Positions 46,606-58,200 of a stretch of DNA of 64,000 nucleotides are shown piece after piece. Position numbers and translations under genes: made by a program. The notes under the pieces are model-generated. The model worked only from the letters and a program-made list of their open reading frames with translations, was not told the DNA's origin and did not search any database. How positions within the stretch are numbered: position 1 is the first letter of the stretch; each line of letters opens with the position of its first letter. The DNA is from Lumnitzera littorea. Its lineage: Eukaryota; Streptophyta; Magnoliopsida; Myrtales; Combretaceae. The stretch covers positions 34,898,654 to 34,962,653 of the forward strand of contig JAMXBB010000011.1 in assembly GCA_024138015.1 (NCBI GenBank). The letters are read 5' to 3'.

Positions 46606-47520
46606 TATCTAGTTGATAGTTCCCTGGATTTTGCTAACTTTCCTTTTGTTCCTTTTCGGTTCACTTCATTGTAGTGCTTCCATGTGTCTGACCCTAGAGA
46701 CGCATTAGTTAACAGTTTTGCTGACTTGGTAATAGTTGAGAGCTAAGGCAAAGATTCTATTGCCATAAGCTAGATAACGCTCCCTTCCATACATGACAAG
46801 AGACCAAGCATCCCTATGACTGTAACTAAGCCTAAGGATACTATAGTAAGTTTATAAGGAGCTAGTAATACCGCCACTACTAACCTTAAGCTTGTTATCT
46901 CTACAAGCCAAGAATCGAATGACAACAAGGATCAAAACAGAAGGCCCAAGAGGTAATCACTCGGATTCCAATACCACTGAGTTGGGTCCTTAAGCAGCTC
47001 AAAAAGGAACACATGCTAACTTTGAAGTTCCCTTATTAGGGTATAAGCCTAGGAATTTAAGGCAAATAGGCCATTTGCAATATATGAACCTGAAGGATTG
47101 AACCTATACTAGGCCTACCATTTATCAATTTATTAAGAAGGAAAGATTTAAAAGGGCCATATAAAGGCAATGTTGGTTTCGAAACCTAGAAAACGTTGCA
47201 GTAAAAAGGAGTTGAGAAGATGATGGTTAGTAGGAGATCCTACTATTGATACGTTAAGAGAACCCTCAAGAAAGTGTGAATACTTGGTGGATTATTCCTT
47301 CACATTGATAGTTTATGTTGAAGCACCACCAATTCGATGGGGTGTAGAGTTTGAAGAAGAGGATAATCCTAAAAGACACCAAATCTTAGTGATTGAAGGA
47401 AGTATCAAGCTAGTGGTGTTACTTAAAAGTTCAATTGTGTATAACTTTTTCATTTTAAATCTAATTTTTATGATCTTATAGTCAATCTTCATCATTTTCG
47501 AGTGTTATTTAATGTGGTGA
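46606..47520 (+). other. Retroelement internal remnant, unresolved
   Basis: Charged, Arg/Lys-rich reading frames with stops at 46,790-47,170, then an open stretch at 47,257-47,480 encoding DYSFTLIVYVEAPPIRWGVE and IKLVVLLKSSIVYNFF. The latter recalls the surroundings of a gypsy aspartic protease site (hydrophobic LVVL block followed by a small-residue loop and an F/I end), but the catalytic Asp is not there. I regard it as a probable pol fragment. Start and end are arbitrary. Confidence 0.25.
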
Positions 47521-50023
47521 GGTTAGATTTTGGAAATGAGGTACGAAAATTTGTCCATAGGTCAGAATAGTAACAGTCCTCATGATTTGGAGTGCTTTTG
47601 GGCTTTGTTTGGTTAATGAGCTTTCTGATAACTTGAGAAATCCTTTGGGCTTGATCCTAAGATTTCCTTTTAAGCTCAAAATATTTCTTAAGGTTAGATT
47701 TGCAACTTTGATTTATATTCCTAAGGCTATCAACCACTTCTTAGGCTCTTAAGTGGGCTTAAGTTGTCAAATGGGCTTGTTTTTTATTCAGCTCGAATTT
47801 AACCACTTTGTTGGCCTTAGGGAGTGTCTTGTGGGTTTCTTAAGAGTCTTAAAACAACTCTTATTAATGTGTCAAGTTGTTGGTCAGAAATTTAAGAGTG
47901 GTTCAACTTGGTGTATGAGGCTCGTTTTGGAAGTTTTAAGCTCGATTTTGAGTTTTAAGCTTAATATACTTATCATACTTGCTTTGGTTGGTCTTTTTAC
48001 TTTGTTTACTTACTTTTATTATATTTTTAAGTGTCTTTTAAGGATGTACCAGATCTGGTCAGTTTGAATATGAGGGCTTCTGACTTAGTTTTCTAACTTA
48101 TTTCATCATTTTCTTAAGTTTAGGTGTTAGATCATGAACCTAGGTTATTTGTATTCAAATCTTATCTTGACTTCTTTTCCATGAGAGGGTTATTTGACTC
48201 ATACTTTTTATGAAAATAGTAGATCTCATACTTATTACAATTTCCACATCATAGCTCATGTCTTATAAAGTTGGTTTCCTCAGGAAACTTTATGTGATGA
48301 ATTTTTTCTTAACCTAAGTCTAGATTTGAGCATGTTCAACTTAATAGAAATGAAATCAACATCCAAATGACCCTTGAATCCTCATGTCCAGCATGATCCT
48401 CTTTCATTCAAGTTCTTGTTTCAAGATTTTCTCATCTTAAAATCTTCTATTCAAAGTGTTAAACAAATATCTCTACAAAATACTAACTTTACATGCTCAT
48501 TTTGCAACTTCATATAAGGGTTTCATGAGTTTGTTTCTTAAGGTAGTCTTTGATGTTATAACCACTTATGATCATACTCATATCTTCAAGAAATCATAAT
48601 CTCGTAGCATGAATACTAACTTACTAATACAAAGATACACTTACTTGTTCACAAAGCAAAAGTATGGTGGTTGTGTCCAAAGGTTTCACTTGTGCCCTTT
48701 ACCTTACTTCCTCCTTTTACACCTTTTTGAAACCTAAGTTGTTGGATCCTTTGAAGTGGAGTTTATGGAAAGTTGTAATGGTCCTAAAGAAGCTTGAATG
48801 TAGGAAAAGAAGGATATAAGAAAAAAAAAATTGAATGTGCCGTGAGTGTGAGTGTAAGTGTGAGTGTACTTGAAAGTGGCGACAAAGTGAAAGATTTGTA
48901 GGGTATGGTTGTTTCCACTTTTATGTTGGTTTTCAAGTGAGAGAAAAAGGAAGTGAAAATGAGAGGAATGCAAGAAAAAGTGGCCGGTTGGGGAATAGGG
49001 TGATGGTGTGTTTAAGAAGCTTGAAATTGTTGTCTTGTAGCATACATAAAAGTCAACAATTGCAACTATTGATGATGTAAGCATTAAGGAGTGAATAGTA
49101 GTGTGTAAGATAAAGTGATTAATGGATAAAAGACAAGAGTATGGCGCCTCCCCCTCCCCCTCCCCCGCCCCGCTTTCTTGCTTATTTAAACCATCTATTG
49201 GGTATCCTTTGGGGCATGGAATTGTCTTGTCTCATTTATTAAAGTTAAGCATGTGAAATCTTGTAACAATTTGTCCATATGTAGTATAAGTGAAGGGCCG
49301 ATAAGGAAAGTGTCTTATCACTAGATTTTGATAAATTATCAATTGATAAATGATTCTAACTTTCAATTGATAAGTCATCTAAGGTGATTGATTGGTCAAC
49401 TTATTTATGTGTAAGTCTTAAGCATGAAGATAAGGGTATTGTCTTATAGGAAATTGTTTTAGGATTTACTTCTTGCATTGTCTTGAAATTTATGATTCAA
49501 TTCTTATAAAATTATGAAAATTTCTAGAGTTGAATGAAATTATTCAAATTAAATTATCGATTAGTCACTTAAGGTTACAAGTCCTTAATTGTTTTAGGGT
49601 TTAAAGTCTTAAGTGACTTTAGAGCTCGTAGTTTTTCAAGTTTGGGTTTTATTGATAATAGGCTTTCAAATTGGAAAGATAAGTTCATTTCTAATTGTAA
49701 ACTTGAGTTCTTAGTTTAGTTAATCCTTAGGAATGTTCGAGAAGTACTCTTAGTCAAATCATAGGCTCACTAAAAGTAGGGTTTACAAATCCCTTTAGCA
49801 AGAATTATAGCAAGCAACCCTAGTTCTAGTATTCTTGTATCCTATCGATACTAGCTTAGGTTTATGTGTGGTTCTATGATGTGTCATATTTGTAGAGTTA
49901 GTGTATGAGACTGATAAACCATCAACTTCTATTTACTTTTCGGGCCATCTTATGATTTGGACCCACTCCCGGTTCGCATAATATTGGATACCATGTGTTC
50001 CCTTCCTGACAATCCATATCATC
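47521..50023. other. Unassigned region, probably the LTR preceding the PBS at 50,024
   Basis: No gene was recognised. The last part (49,790-50,023), with TTTAGCAAGAATTATAGCAA, GATACTAGCTTAGGTTTATG and GATGTGTCATATTTGTAG, aligns with the end of element F's LTR (37,155-37,250), so it is an LTR 3' end. The LTR start was not found. A C-rich tract lies at 49,150-49,171. Confidence 0.4.
49150..49171. repeat. C-tract with four C-runs (G-quadruplex motif on minus strand)
   Basis: C5-T-C5-T-C5-G-C4, i.e. four runs of four or five with single-base spacers, in otherwise AT-rich DNA. The complementary strand fits the G-quadruplex pattern with 1-nt loops; the C strand fits an i-motif. Confidence 0.75.
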
Positions 50024-50040
50024 TTGGTATCAGAGCTCTA
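50024..50040 (+). other. Primer-binding site (initiator tRNA-Met type)
   Basis: TTGGTATCAGAGCTCTA contains the exact 12-mer TGGTATCAGAGC. It follows CCATATCATC, as the PBS of element F follows CACATCATC. It marks the 5' end of the internal region of a plus-strand element, but no gag domain is readable downstream. Confidence 0.7.
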
Positions 50041-52545
50041 GGATTTCATCATTTAGGGGTTCTTGGGTATTTGGTAAAATACTACTCTAACAATGAAAAA
50101 AAAGGAGGTGTACGATTGGATATATTTTCTTTTGAAACATAGTTTCATTGTTTTTGTACATTTCATTTTATGCCAAGTTATGGATCTATAATGTCTTGTT
50201 TGCTAGACTTGCCGATGGAATCAATTTAATTCTTTTTGAGTTTATTTTATTAAAAAAGAGAGAGAGAGAGAGAGAAAAGAGTGGAACATTGACCAACAAA
50301 AGAAAAAAAAAGTTAGCTGCAACACATTCCAAGGTGGAAAGGAGCTATGACCAGAAAATTAAATTTGAGGTTTTTACTTGAGCCTAAAGGAAATTGGAAT
50401 AATTGTTGTTTAGGGTCTGTTTGAAAAATAAAAGTTGTGGATTGTGTATACTACTATATTGATCTATTGTGGTGGTAATGATTGGTGTTAGATTGTATGA
50501 GTTTGTTATTACATTAGTGTATGGCAGCGTACACAATTGAGTTTATGGGTTTGTGAATGTTGGTTACTAGAGTTGTGTTGGTGGTGGTTCTATTTAGTAT
50601 TATGTTTGTTTGCAGTTTTAAATAGAGTACTTTGTGTATATCAGGTTGCTTCGATAGTGAAGTTGTTTTGTGACCTTGTTGTTATTGGAGTTGAGTAGCG
50701 AGGTGGCTTGTGGATTGTATAAAAGTGGAGTGTGTGTATTGTAATCTGTGCATGGTGACCAAGTAAGTTTGCTCAATGAGTGTGAAGGAGTTATAGTATA
50801 CAAGGGAGTAGTGGTGCACTTTGTGTTAGTTAGGCTTAGTGGCTGCAAATTAGTGTGCTTGTGAGTGCTAGTAGTCCAATATCTCATTGCGGTGGTCTAT
50901 TTAGGAGTCATAAGCATCGTGTAAGTATCAAAGCGAGTTATGTACGCTACTTACAATAGAGTGAACAGTTGGTGAAATTAGCTACTGAGCTGTTATGGAG
51001 AAGTGTAATGTACTAAATTGTTCAAAGCAAGGTTTGGTATTAAGCTAACTTAAGGTAGAATCGTGCTATACTATTATGGTATGAGGGCACTATAACCTGG
51101 TGCAAAAAGGAAACCAAGTTGCTAACATTCTTGAAATTGCCAAGCTACTTTAATCCTAAAATTTTTGAACTACAATGTGTATATAATTATAGTTCTTAGC
51201 AAGTTGTGTACGTTGTCGTGAATAGGATTAAAGGACTAAGTGTCAAGTTGCTATAATAGCCATTGTGCTGTTCTTTATACTACAAGCCGAGCTAATCTAG
51301 ATGAAACTTATTTTTTCCAAGCTCTTTTTGCCAAAGAACTGAAGTCAATGTCGAACTAAAAGTTATATTCAAGCTATTGTTGTACATATCAAGCTGTTTG
51401 TGAGTGGAGCCATGTATCGCAAGAGAGTGCTAAGTTATTTTCAATTGTGACAAACTAAATAACCAAGAAATAAGTCGAGTTGAAAGTGTGTCTAAGCTGA
51501 AATGAATTTGAACTTTTTGTGAGTGTGTTTATTGAAGTGCAGAAGCAATGTATACTTTAAATCATTAATTACTGAGATGATATGCTAAGTTGTGTAAAGT
51601 ATTGAGTTGAGGAATTGAATGTTGTACACTAATTGATGAATTGCCGACCATCAGTCCCATTACTCGCATATGGCTCCGAGGCCTTGAATCCCTTACCCAA
51701 AGAATCCTCTCTAGATAACTTGCTGATGACGAGAAACTTTACACCTAATGAAGGTGGTTGAACTCCTTGAGCTCCTCACATTGTTATATGTTGATCTATA
51801 CTCTCGATTGTGATGATGTCGACCATTCCCTTACTAAGGACCTTGTGATGAGTAATTTGACCAACTACTATCGAGAGGTTCTTGTCGAGTAATGAAAGAC
51901 TTACTTACCGGCCGAGTAGTTTTCTCTCGACCTGTTACCATTTCTCTCATCTTGGCCTCTTTATTGCCGCAATATCTTAATCCCTCTTACCTGTTGTGTT
52001 TAGAGATTCTTTATACAGGACCAATGTTGTACTGCCACCTGTCTACCTCATTCAACATTATACTATTTTTCCATTTTTGTCTTTTGTCCTTTTTACTCTT
52101 TTTCATATGTACTAAGAATCCCTTTTTTATATATAATTTCTTGTAATTTTTTTTATTTGTAATGTTGCCCTAGGGACTTACTATAAATTGTCATTTTCCC
52201 TTGTAAGTCGAAAAAGAACTTAACAGATAGATATTGAATTTCCTATTCCTGTGAGATAACCCTCTCTAAGTCTATTTTTCATACACTTTTATTTAATCTT
52301 GTCAAGTAGCATAAGATTAGTGTCGGGTAGACCTTGACATCAACTTGTGCGTCATATCAAGTAAAGTGTCAAGTCGTATTGTGTTCGTTGGTGAGTCATA
52401 TCCTCTAAGCAACTTTACATCAGCTACTCCATTTCATCCATAGACTAATTCCCTCTATTTTCTTTGATATTTCAAAGGACCCATTTAGTTCAAATTTACT
52501 ACAGTAAGCCTTAATAATAACTAAGCTCTTAAGCACACCACCAAT
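50041..52545. other. Internal remnant without readable domains
   Basis: Follows the PBS at 50,024. A (GA)n run lies at 50,257-50,275. The interval 50,400-51,650 is GT-rich and open in no frame. From about 51,900 to 52,460 the sequence resembles an LTR end (pyrimidine-rich stretch, CTTGTGCGTCATATCAAG), perhaps a truncated relative of LTR B. Nothing more can be supported. Confidence 0.35.
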
Positions 52546-53306
52546 TGATAGGAATCAATCCCTTAGATTGATCATACGTAGCCAAGCTAAAGGACTTCAA
52601 AGATTCATGCATAGAATATTAGCCTAAAGCCATATCCTAGATAGGGATTACTATTATGAACTAATCCCTTGCCGACCTGACTGTTAGACCCTCATATGTG
52701 CCAGACCTGCTCCTACCCAGCAGCTGTGCTGTAATAGGACATTTGAGAAGATAACTCTAAGACTATCCAAGCTGAACTCTCGAACCGACCACAAACACCT
52801 GACCTTAACTCAAATTGACTACTTTCTAGCAAGACTGACTAGGCTCTGACCTGATCCAAATCTGGTCGACCCTTAACTATAGCCCCTCTTTTATCTTTTT
52901 CGTTACCTTGGACCATATTTCTAACTTTTAGCCACTGAGTGACATGTGCCTTCTAGCACAATGTTCTAAAAGGATTTTTTACTTTTTCGTACTGTATATT
53001 CTTTATCTCTTTTATCTTTTTTAGTATATATTATATAACCTAATTGTAAGAATACCCTTTTGTCTTTTAATACATGTAATGTAACCCTAGTAGACAGTAT
53101 ATAAACCTCCACTTATTTGTATATAGACAACAATCATCAATATCATAACATTATTTAAGTTTCCTTTGAGTAACCCTAGTGTTCTCATTACTCTTCAACT
53201 CTTATCTATTCCCTTTAACAAGGAGCAGTGGCGAGTGACCCTTCAATATGGACCGTTGATTCATATCCAGCGGATTGTAGGTTGAGCAGGATTAATTGGT
53301 GTGTCA
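52546..53306 (+). mobile_element. LTR B, copy 2
   Basis: Starts TGATAGGAATCAATCCC and ends GGTGTGTCA. It is collinear with 45,847-46,605, including the TATATAAAC box at 53,098-53,106. The flanks (CCAAT before, TATTG after) do not form a direct duplication. Either the two copies are the LTRs of one 7.5-kb element whose inside has decayed, or they are two separate solo or truncated LTRs. The missing PBS right after copy 1 and the missing duplication favour the second. Confidence 0.7.
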
Positions 53307-54239
53307 TATTGATATGGGGTAAGTGCACCTATCATTTTATAATATAGTGAATATGAGTCTGAATGTTGATCCTATTGAGACTAGTATGATTACTAATATT
53401 TACTCGATCTTTATTATTTAACCAACAAATTAAATTTCAAGAAACTTAAAGAAGTAAATTTAAATTATCGCTAAAACTAATTTAAAGATTAACTAAGATG
53501 CAATTCAAGAATTAACAAGAAAGTAATTTAATTAGAAATTAATTTAAGATTCAATGTTACACCCAGATCTTACTTTTCTTAGATCTAATATGTGATTTTC
53601 CCAAAGATAATATAATTTATTCTTTATTCCTTCTTGACCGGGAGATTTCTTTACTAAAGTTAACCACTTTCTCAAGCCAATTAACCCTAACCCTAGAATC
53701 ACCTATTAGAATCTCTTCTTAATAACATGACCTAAGATTTTATTATTGAATAATGAATTCTCCATGCTTTAATTCAAAATTCCAAAAGAATCTTGCAAAT
53801 TGTCTCTAATCTTGCAATAATTCTCATCAACTATGTCTAGATCTAAGCTTATAAGAAATCTCTTGATTCTCTTATAAGATATCAAACTCTAGATTACTAT
53901 CCATGAAAATAATAACCTAAATCATGAAGCAAATATAGTTGAATCAAGAAAACAATAAATAACTAAATTAATCAAATACTAATCATGTCACATGAATAAA
54001 TCTTGGTTTCACAAGACCTAGATATCAAAGGTCTACTCATTACACATTGCAAAATAGAAATCTAAAACTAAAGTATAGAAAAGATTAGAAAAAAGCATCA
54101 TGAAATCTAAACAAAATTAAATCTTGAAACTTTATCTTCTCCCCATGATACGGACTCATGGATGAACATACCAACTCAATATTACGCGTAACCAAAGGGG
54201 GTTGGGTTGGGGGAGGGGGGTCTAAGCTGCAAGATGACC
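53307..54239 (+). mobile_element. Left half of an old LTR-like sequence, split by a gypsy element
   Basis: Begins TTGATATGGGGTAAGTGCACC next to LTR B copy 2 and is AT-rich and non-coding up to the insertion at 54,240. The style of the text (ACCAACAAATTAAATTTCAA, CATGAATAAATCTTGGTTTC) is that of sequences often found in and around long plant gypsy LTRs. Its continuation is 60,048-61,320. If both halves are joined, it runs from a TGAT...GGGG start to a PBS-like site at 61,322, so it could be the 5' LTR of the plus-strand element that follows. Confidence 0.4.
54197..54220 (+). other. G-quadruplex motif
   Basis: Runs of 5, 3, 5 and 6 G separated by TT, TT and A. This is among the strongest possible quadruplex patterns, 20 bp from the end of the 3' LTR of the minus-strand element. 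No gene is nearby. Confidence 0.8.
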
Positions 54240-55077
54240 TGAAGAGTAAATGATAGTCGAGGGTGAACAGGGGGTTCTCGTGCACCGACGATGGATATGA
54301 CGCACTAACGCCTTGCACAAACTTAGGTCACACTTGATATGATGTACAAGTATAGTTGGAGGTCACTCACCACTAGTCTACGCTCAAATAAGCTAGATAA
54401 GAGTAGCTCAAGAGTAAGTAAGAGGACACTAAGCTTAAGAGAGGATAAAAGTTCAATGTATCTCTTTTTGTATATGATGATGTAGCTGTTACATTATGTG
54501 ATTATTTATAGTACCCTGTTAAGTTAAGTTTTACATTACAGAAAATTACAAAAAATGGATCCCTCTTTGCTAAAAAGAAGGAAAATAATTTACAAGGAAA
54601 ATACGAAATTGTGTGCAACAAACGTTGTCTATTAGAAAGGACAACGCGCGTGCGCTTTACATTGCGATTTTGACAGTGTAGTAAGCTGAGCAGGGGTGGG
54701 CCTCTGTTTATATATGTTCGGCGTTGGTAGATTGGTACCCTAATTACTGGGGCATGACTAGGGTTAGCTCAGGAATAGCTCATGTTCAGGTCGGCCTCGG
54801 ATGGTCGGCCTCTCTAATTATCAGCTCAACATCGGCATTGTGGAGATTGTTATATTCAGATTTAGCACTTGGACTAATGTATAGTAGAGGGTTCAACTTG
54901 ACACCACGGCCGATCACCTCAACAACACCTTGGATGGTATGTAGAGTGAAGTAGCTTGACAAATCAAATTGGGGCAAGCACTACTCTTTGGCGCTTAACT
55001 CACTTCAGATAGCTCAACGAACCACCTGAGAGAGCCTTCGGGTTGGGGAGCATGTAATCAATCCTTGATCCTTATCA
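54240..55077 (-). repeat. 3' LTR of the minus-strand gypsy element
   Basis: Aligns with 59,241-60,047. Shared words include GTAAATGATAGTCGAGGGTG, ATGGATCCCT and GGAAAATAATTTACAAGGAA. It is 838 bp long. About 50 bp (55,014-55,062) next to its U3 start have no counterpart in the 5' LTR. Confidence 0.85.
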
Positions 55078-55089
55078 TTCCCTTCAGGT

Positions 55090-58000
55090 TGTTTGAGATT
55101 TAAGATCAAATCTGGTTCAGGTTCTGGTTCTTTATCCTCAGGAGTGTAAGGTTAGAGACCAGTAATATTGAAGGAGTCCAAGACTCTATATCCTCTAAGT
55201 AATTCAATCCTATAGGCATTAGGATTTATTTTTTCGAGCACTTGGAAAGGCCCATCGACCCTAGGAGACAACTTGCTCTTCCTCAAATTCGAGAACCGGC
55301 TCCTTGCTAAGTTATATCCAAAACAAATTGCCTAGTTGAAATTCCCTCTGTTGTCATCCTCAACTCCACTTCTTAAGCTTAATATTAGCTTAACCTAGTT
55401 GCTTGACAACCTTTCGGTACATGGCTTTGATGGCCTCAACTCTTTCAACGATTGGCCAGTCATCATCAAGCATTAGTTGGGGTACTTGGTCTAATGGTAG
55501 CTCGAGGTTAAACCCATAGGCGACCTCGAATGGGGACATGCTTGTTACATTATGGGCGGTCCTATTGTATGCAAACTCAACGATTGGTAGGCATAGATCC
55601 TAGTCGGCCGTATTTCATCCGACAATAACCTGCAGGAAAGTTCCTAAGGTTCAATTGACAACTTCGGTTTGTGTATTGGTCTGTGGATGGCAGGATGTGT
55701 TGTATAGTAGCTTGGTTCCTATTTGCCTCCACAATGTCCTCCAAAAGTGGCTCATGAACTTGGGGTCTCGGTTTAAAACAATGGTCCTGGGAATTCTGTA
55801 CAGCTTAATTACTTCATGTAAGAAAAGAAAAGAGATAGCTAAAGCATTTTTAGTTTTAGAATAGGGCACAAAATGTGCTATCTTACTAAATTGATTCACA
55901 ACTACCATAATGGCGTCCTTTACTTAGGATGTCCTCGGCAATCCTAACATGAAGTCTATACTCAGCTTAGACCATAGTTTGGTCGGGATTGGCAAGGGTT
56001 GGTAGTGTCCTTGCTTAGCTCTACTCTTCACTTTTCAACAGGTCGTACTCTTTTCTAGCATGGGTTGGACATCCCTCTTCATCCTTAGCCAAAAGAATCT
56101 AGAGGATAATACCTCATAAGTTCGACATTGGCCAAAGTATCCTGTCAATCCCCTTCTATGCGCCTCGCGCACTAGTGGTTCTCGCGTGGAACAGGTTAGA
56201 ATACATAGCCTTCACTTCTTGAATAAGTGTCCATCCTCCCTGTGATAGTCATCTAGTGTCTATCCTTCCTCACAGTGGACGTAGTTAAGACCAAAGTGTG
56301 GGTCTTTAGCATATAAAGTGTTGATGGTTAAAAAACCCAGTAACCTCATCTGCAAGGTATGTCATCTCAATAGGGCGTAGGCTACTACATTGTTCTTTCT
56401 ATTCTTGTATTTTATGACATAAAAAAAAACCCTCCATGAACTCAACCCACTTGGCTTGTCTCCAGGACAACTTCAATTGGCTCTTTAGATATCTCAAGGA
56501 CTCATGATCGGTATAGATCACAAATTCCTTGGGTAGTAGATGGTGTTGCCACACTGTTAGTGCTCGGATTAAGGAGTAGAACTCCTTGTCGTAGACGGAA
56601 TAGCTGAGTGTGGCTCCTCGAAGTTTCTTACTGAAGTAAGCAATAGGTCGACCTTCTTGCATTAGTACGACACCTATGCGTAGTCTGGATGCATTACACT
56701 CTACTTCAAATGCCTTGTCGAAGCTCGGTAGAGCTAAGACAGGGGCCGTAGTTAGTCCTCCTTCACATCCTCAAAACTCCTCTGCTCTTTCTCACCCCAT
56801 CTGAATTCAACATTCTTCTTTGAGAGTTCAGTGAGTGGGGCCACAATCGTAATGAAGTTCTTGATGAATCAGTGATAGAACTACGTTAGGCTATGGAAAC
56901 TTCTCACATCGGTAGGATAGGTTGGCTCAAGCCATTCTATGATCACTCTTATCTTCTCTTCATAAACTTGGATGCTACCTCCGCTCACAACAAAGCCTAA
57001 GAAGATCACCTCAAATTGGTAAAAATCACACTTCTTCAAATTAGCGTAGAGTTGATCAACTCGGAGTTTTGCAAGCACTTGTCAGAGATGCTCTTGGTAA
57101 GTCTCTAGGTTGGGACTGTATACTAGAATGTCATCAAAATAAACTATAACAAACCTTCCTAGTAACTCTTAGAGCACATGATTCATCAAGTGCATAAATG
57201 TGCTTGCCACGTTGGATAGTTCAAATGGCATCACAAGCCATTCATATAAACCATGTCGCGTCTTGAATGTGGTTTTCCACTCATCACCTTCACACATTCG
57301 ATTTGATGGTACCCACCTAACTCGTTTAGCATGTCATCAAGCCTAGGTATGGGATACCTGTACTTGATGGTGATTCGGTTGATCGCTCAGCTATCCTTAC
57401 ACATCCTTTAAAAACCATCCTTCTTCTGCACTAATAAGGTTAGTACAGTATAGGGGCTTAGGGACTTGTGCATTTACCCTTTCTTCATGAGGTCGTCTAC
57501 TTGCCTTTATAGTTCGGCAACCTGTTCAAGGTTTAGGCTATAGGCAAACTTGTTTGGCATTGCGACTCCTAGCTTACATGCTTGATGCCTCAAATCGGGG
57601 GTAGACCATTAGGTAGCTCTACTGGAAACAGGTAAGCAAATTCCTTTAGTAAGGTTTTTACCTCGGTCAGCTGCTCTTCCTCCCCGAGTCTCATCTCCAA
57701 AAGCCTCCTAACAAGCAGATAGGTTGGTCCCTCCAGCTCCATTTCCCTTTTCAGTTTGGCTCATGTTAATACCAAAACCTCCTTCTTTAGGGTTTGGTTA
57801 AGTTGGGACTGTATGATTTTTACTTGCTCGGCAATCATGGGACTCAATTTCAAGCTTCTCCCTTCATGCTTTACAGAACATGTGTTTCTCCTGTCATCAT
57901 ATATAACTGCTCGGTCAAATATCCATGGTCGTCCAAGTAGAAGGTAAGATGCACTTATGGTAAGTACATCACAAAGCACTTCATCTCGATACTTGCCAAT

Positions 58001-58200
58001 GCAGATCAACATAGACACCTGTTTGTTCACTCGTAAGGCTCCCTTATCATTGAGCCAATGAAGCTTGTAAGGTTTCGAATAGGGCATGGTCAACAATTTC
58101 AGCTACTGGACCATAAATGCAGAGGTCACATTAGTATAACTTCTATTGTCAACAATTAACGCACACAATGAGTTATTCACCTTGTACCTAATATGGAAGA
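55090..58200 (-). pseudogene. Gypsy pol remnant: protease, RT, RNase H, integrase
   Basis: Minus strand, 5' to 3'. Protease (58,180-57,800): IVDNRSYTN at the active site (Asp kept, the two Gly usual for this group replaced by Asn-Arg), then PYSKPYKLHWLNDKGALRVN and LLLGRPWIFDRAV. RT (about 57,460-56,880): NRITIKYRYPIPRLDD, YFDD at 57,130-57,141, then LYANLKKCDFYQFEVIFLG. RNase H (56,662-56,399): GRPIAYFSKKL, YDKEFYSLIRAL and IYTDHESLRYL. Integrase (about 56,150-55,650): the first catalytic Asp is Asn (VVVNQFSK), while the second (NRDPKF) and the Glu (QTEVVN) are kept. A C-terminal SPFEVAYGF segment follows near 55,540. Stops and frameshifts separate the domains, so the whole is dead. Confidence 0.85.

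Noticed and set aside
48734..49084. Minus-strand 116-residue open frame
   Set aside because: Low-complexity Ser/Phe/His/Thr composition, including a repeated THTYTHTH stretch from a simple repeat; no exon signals or domain.
45847..53306. One intact 7.5-kb element bounded by LTR B copies
   Set aside because: There is no target duplication and no good PBS directly after copy 1, and another PBS and LTR end lie inside.
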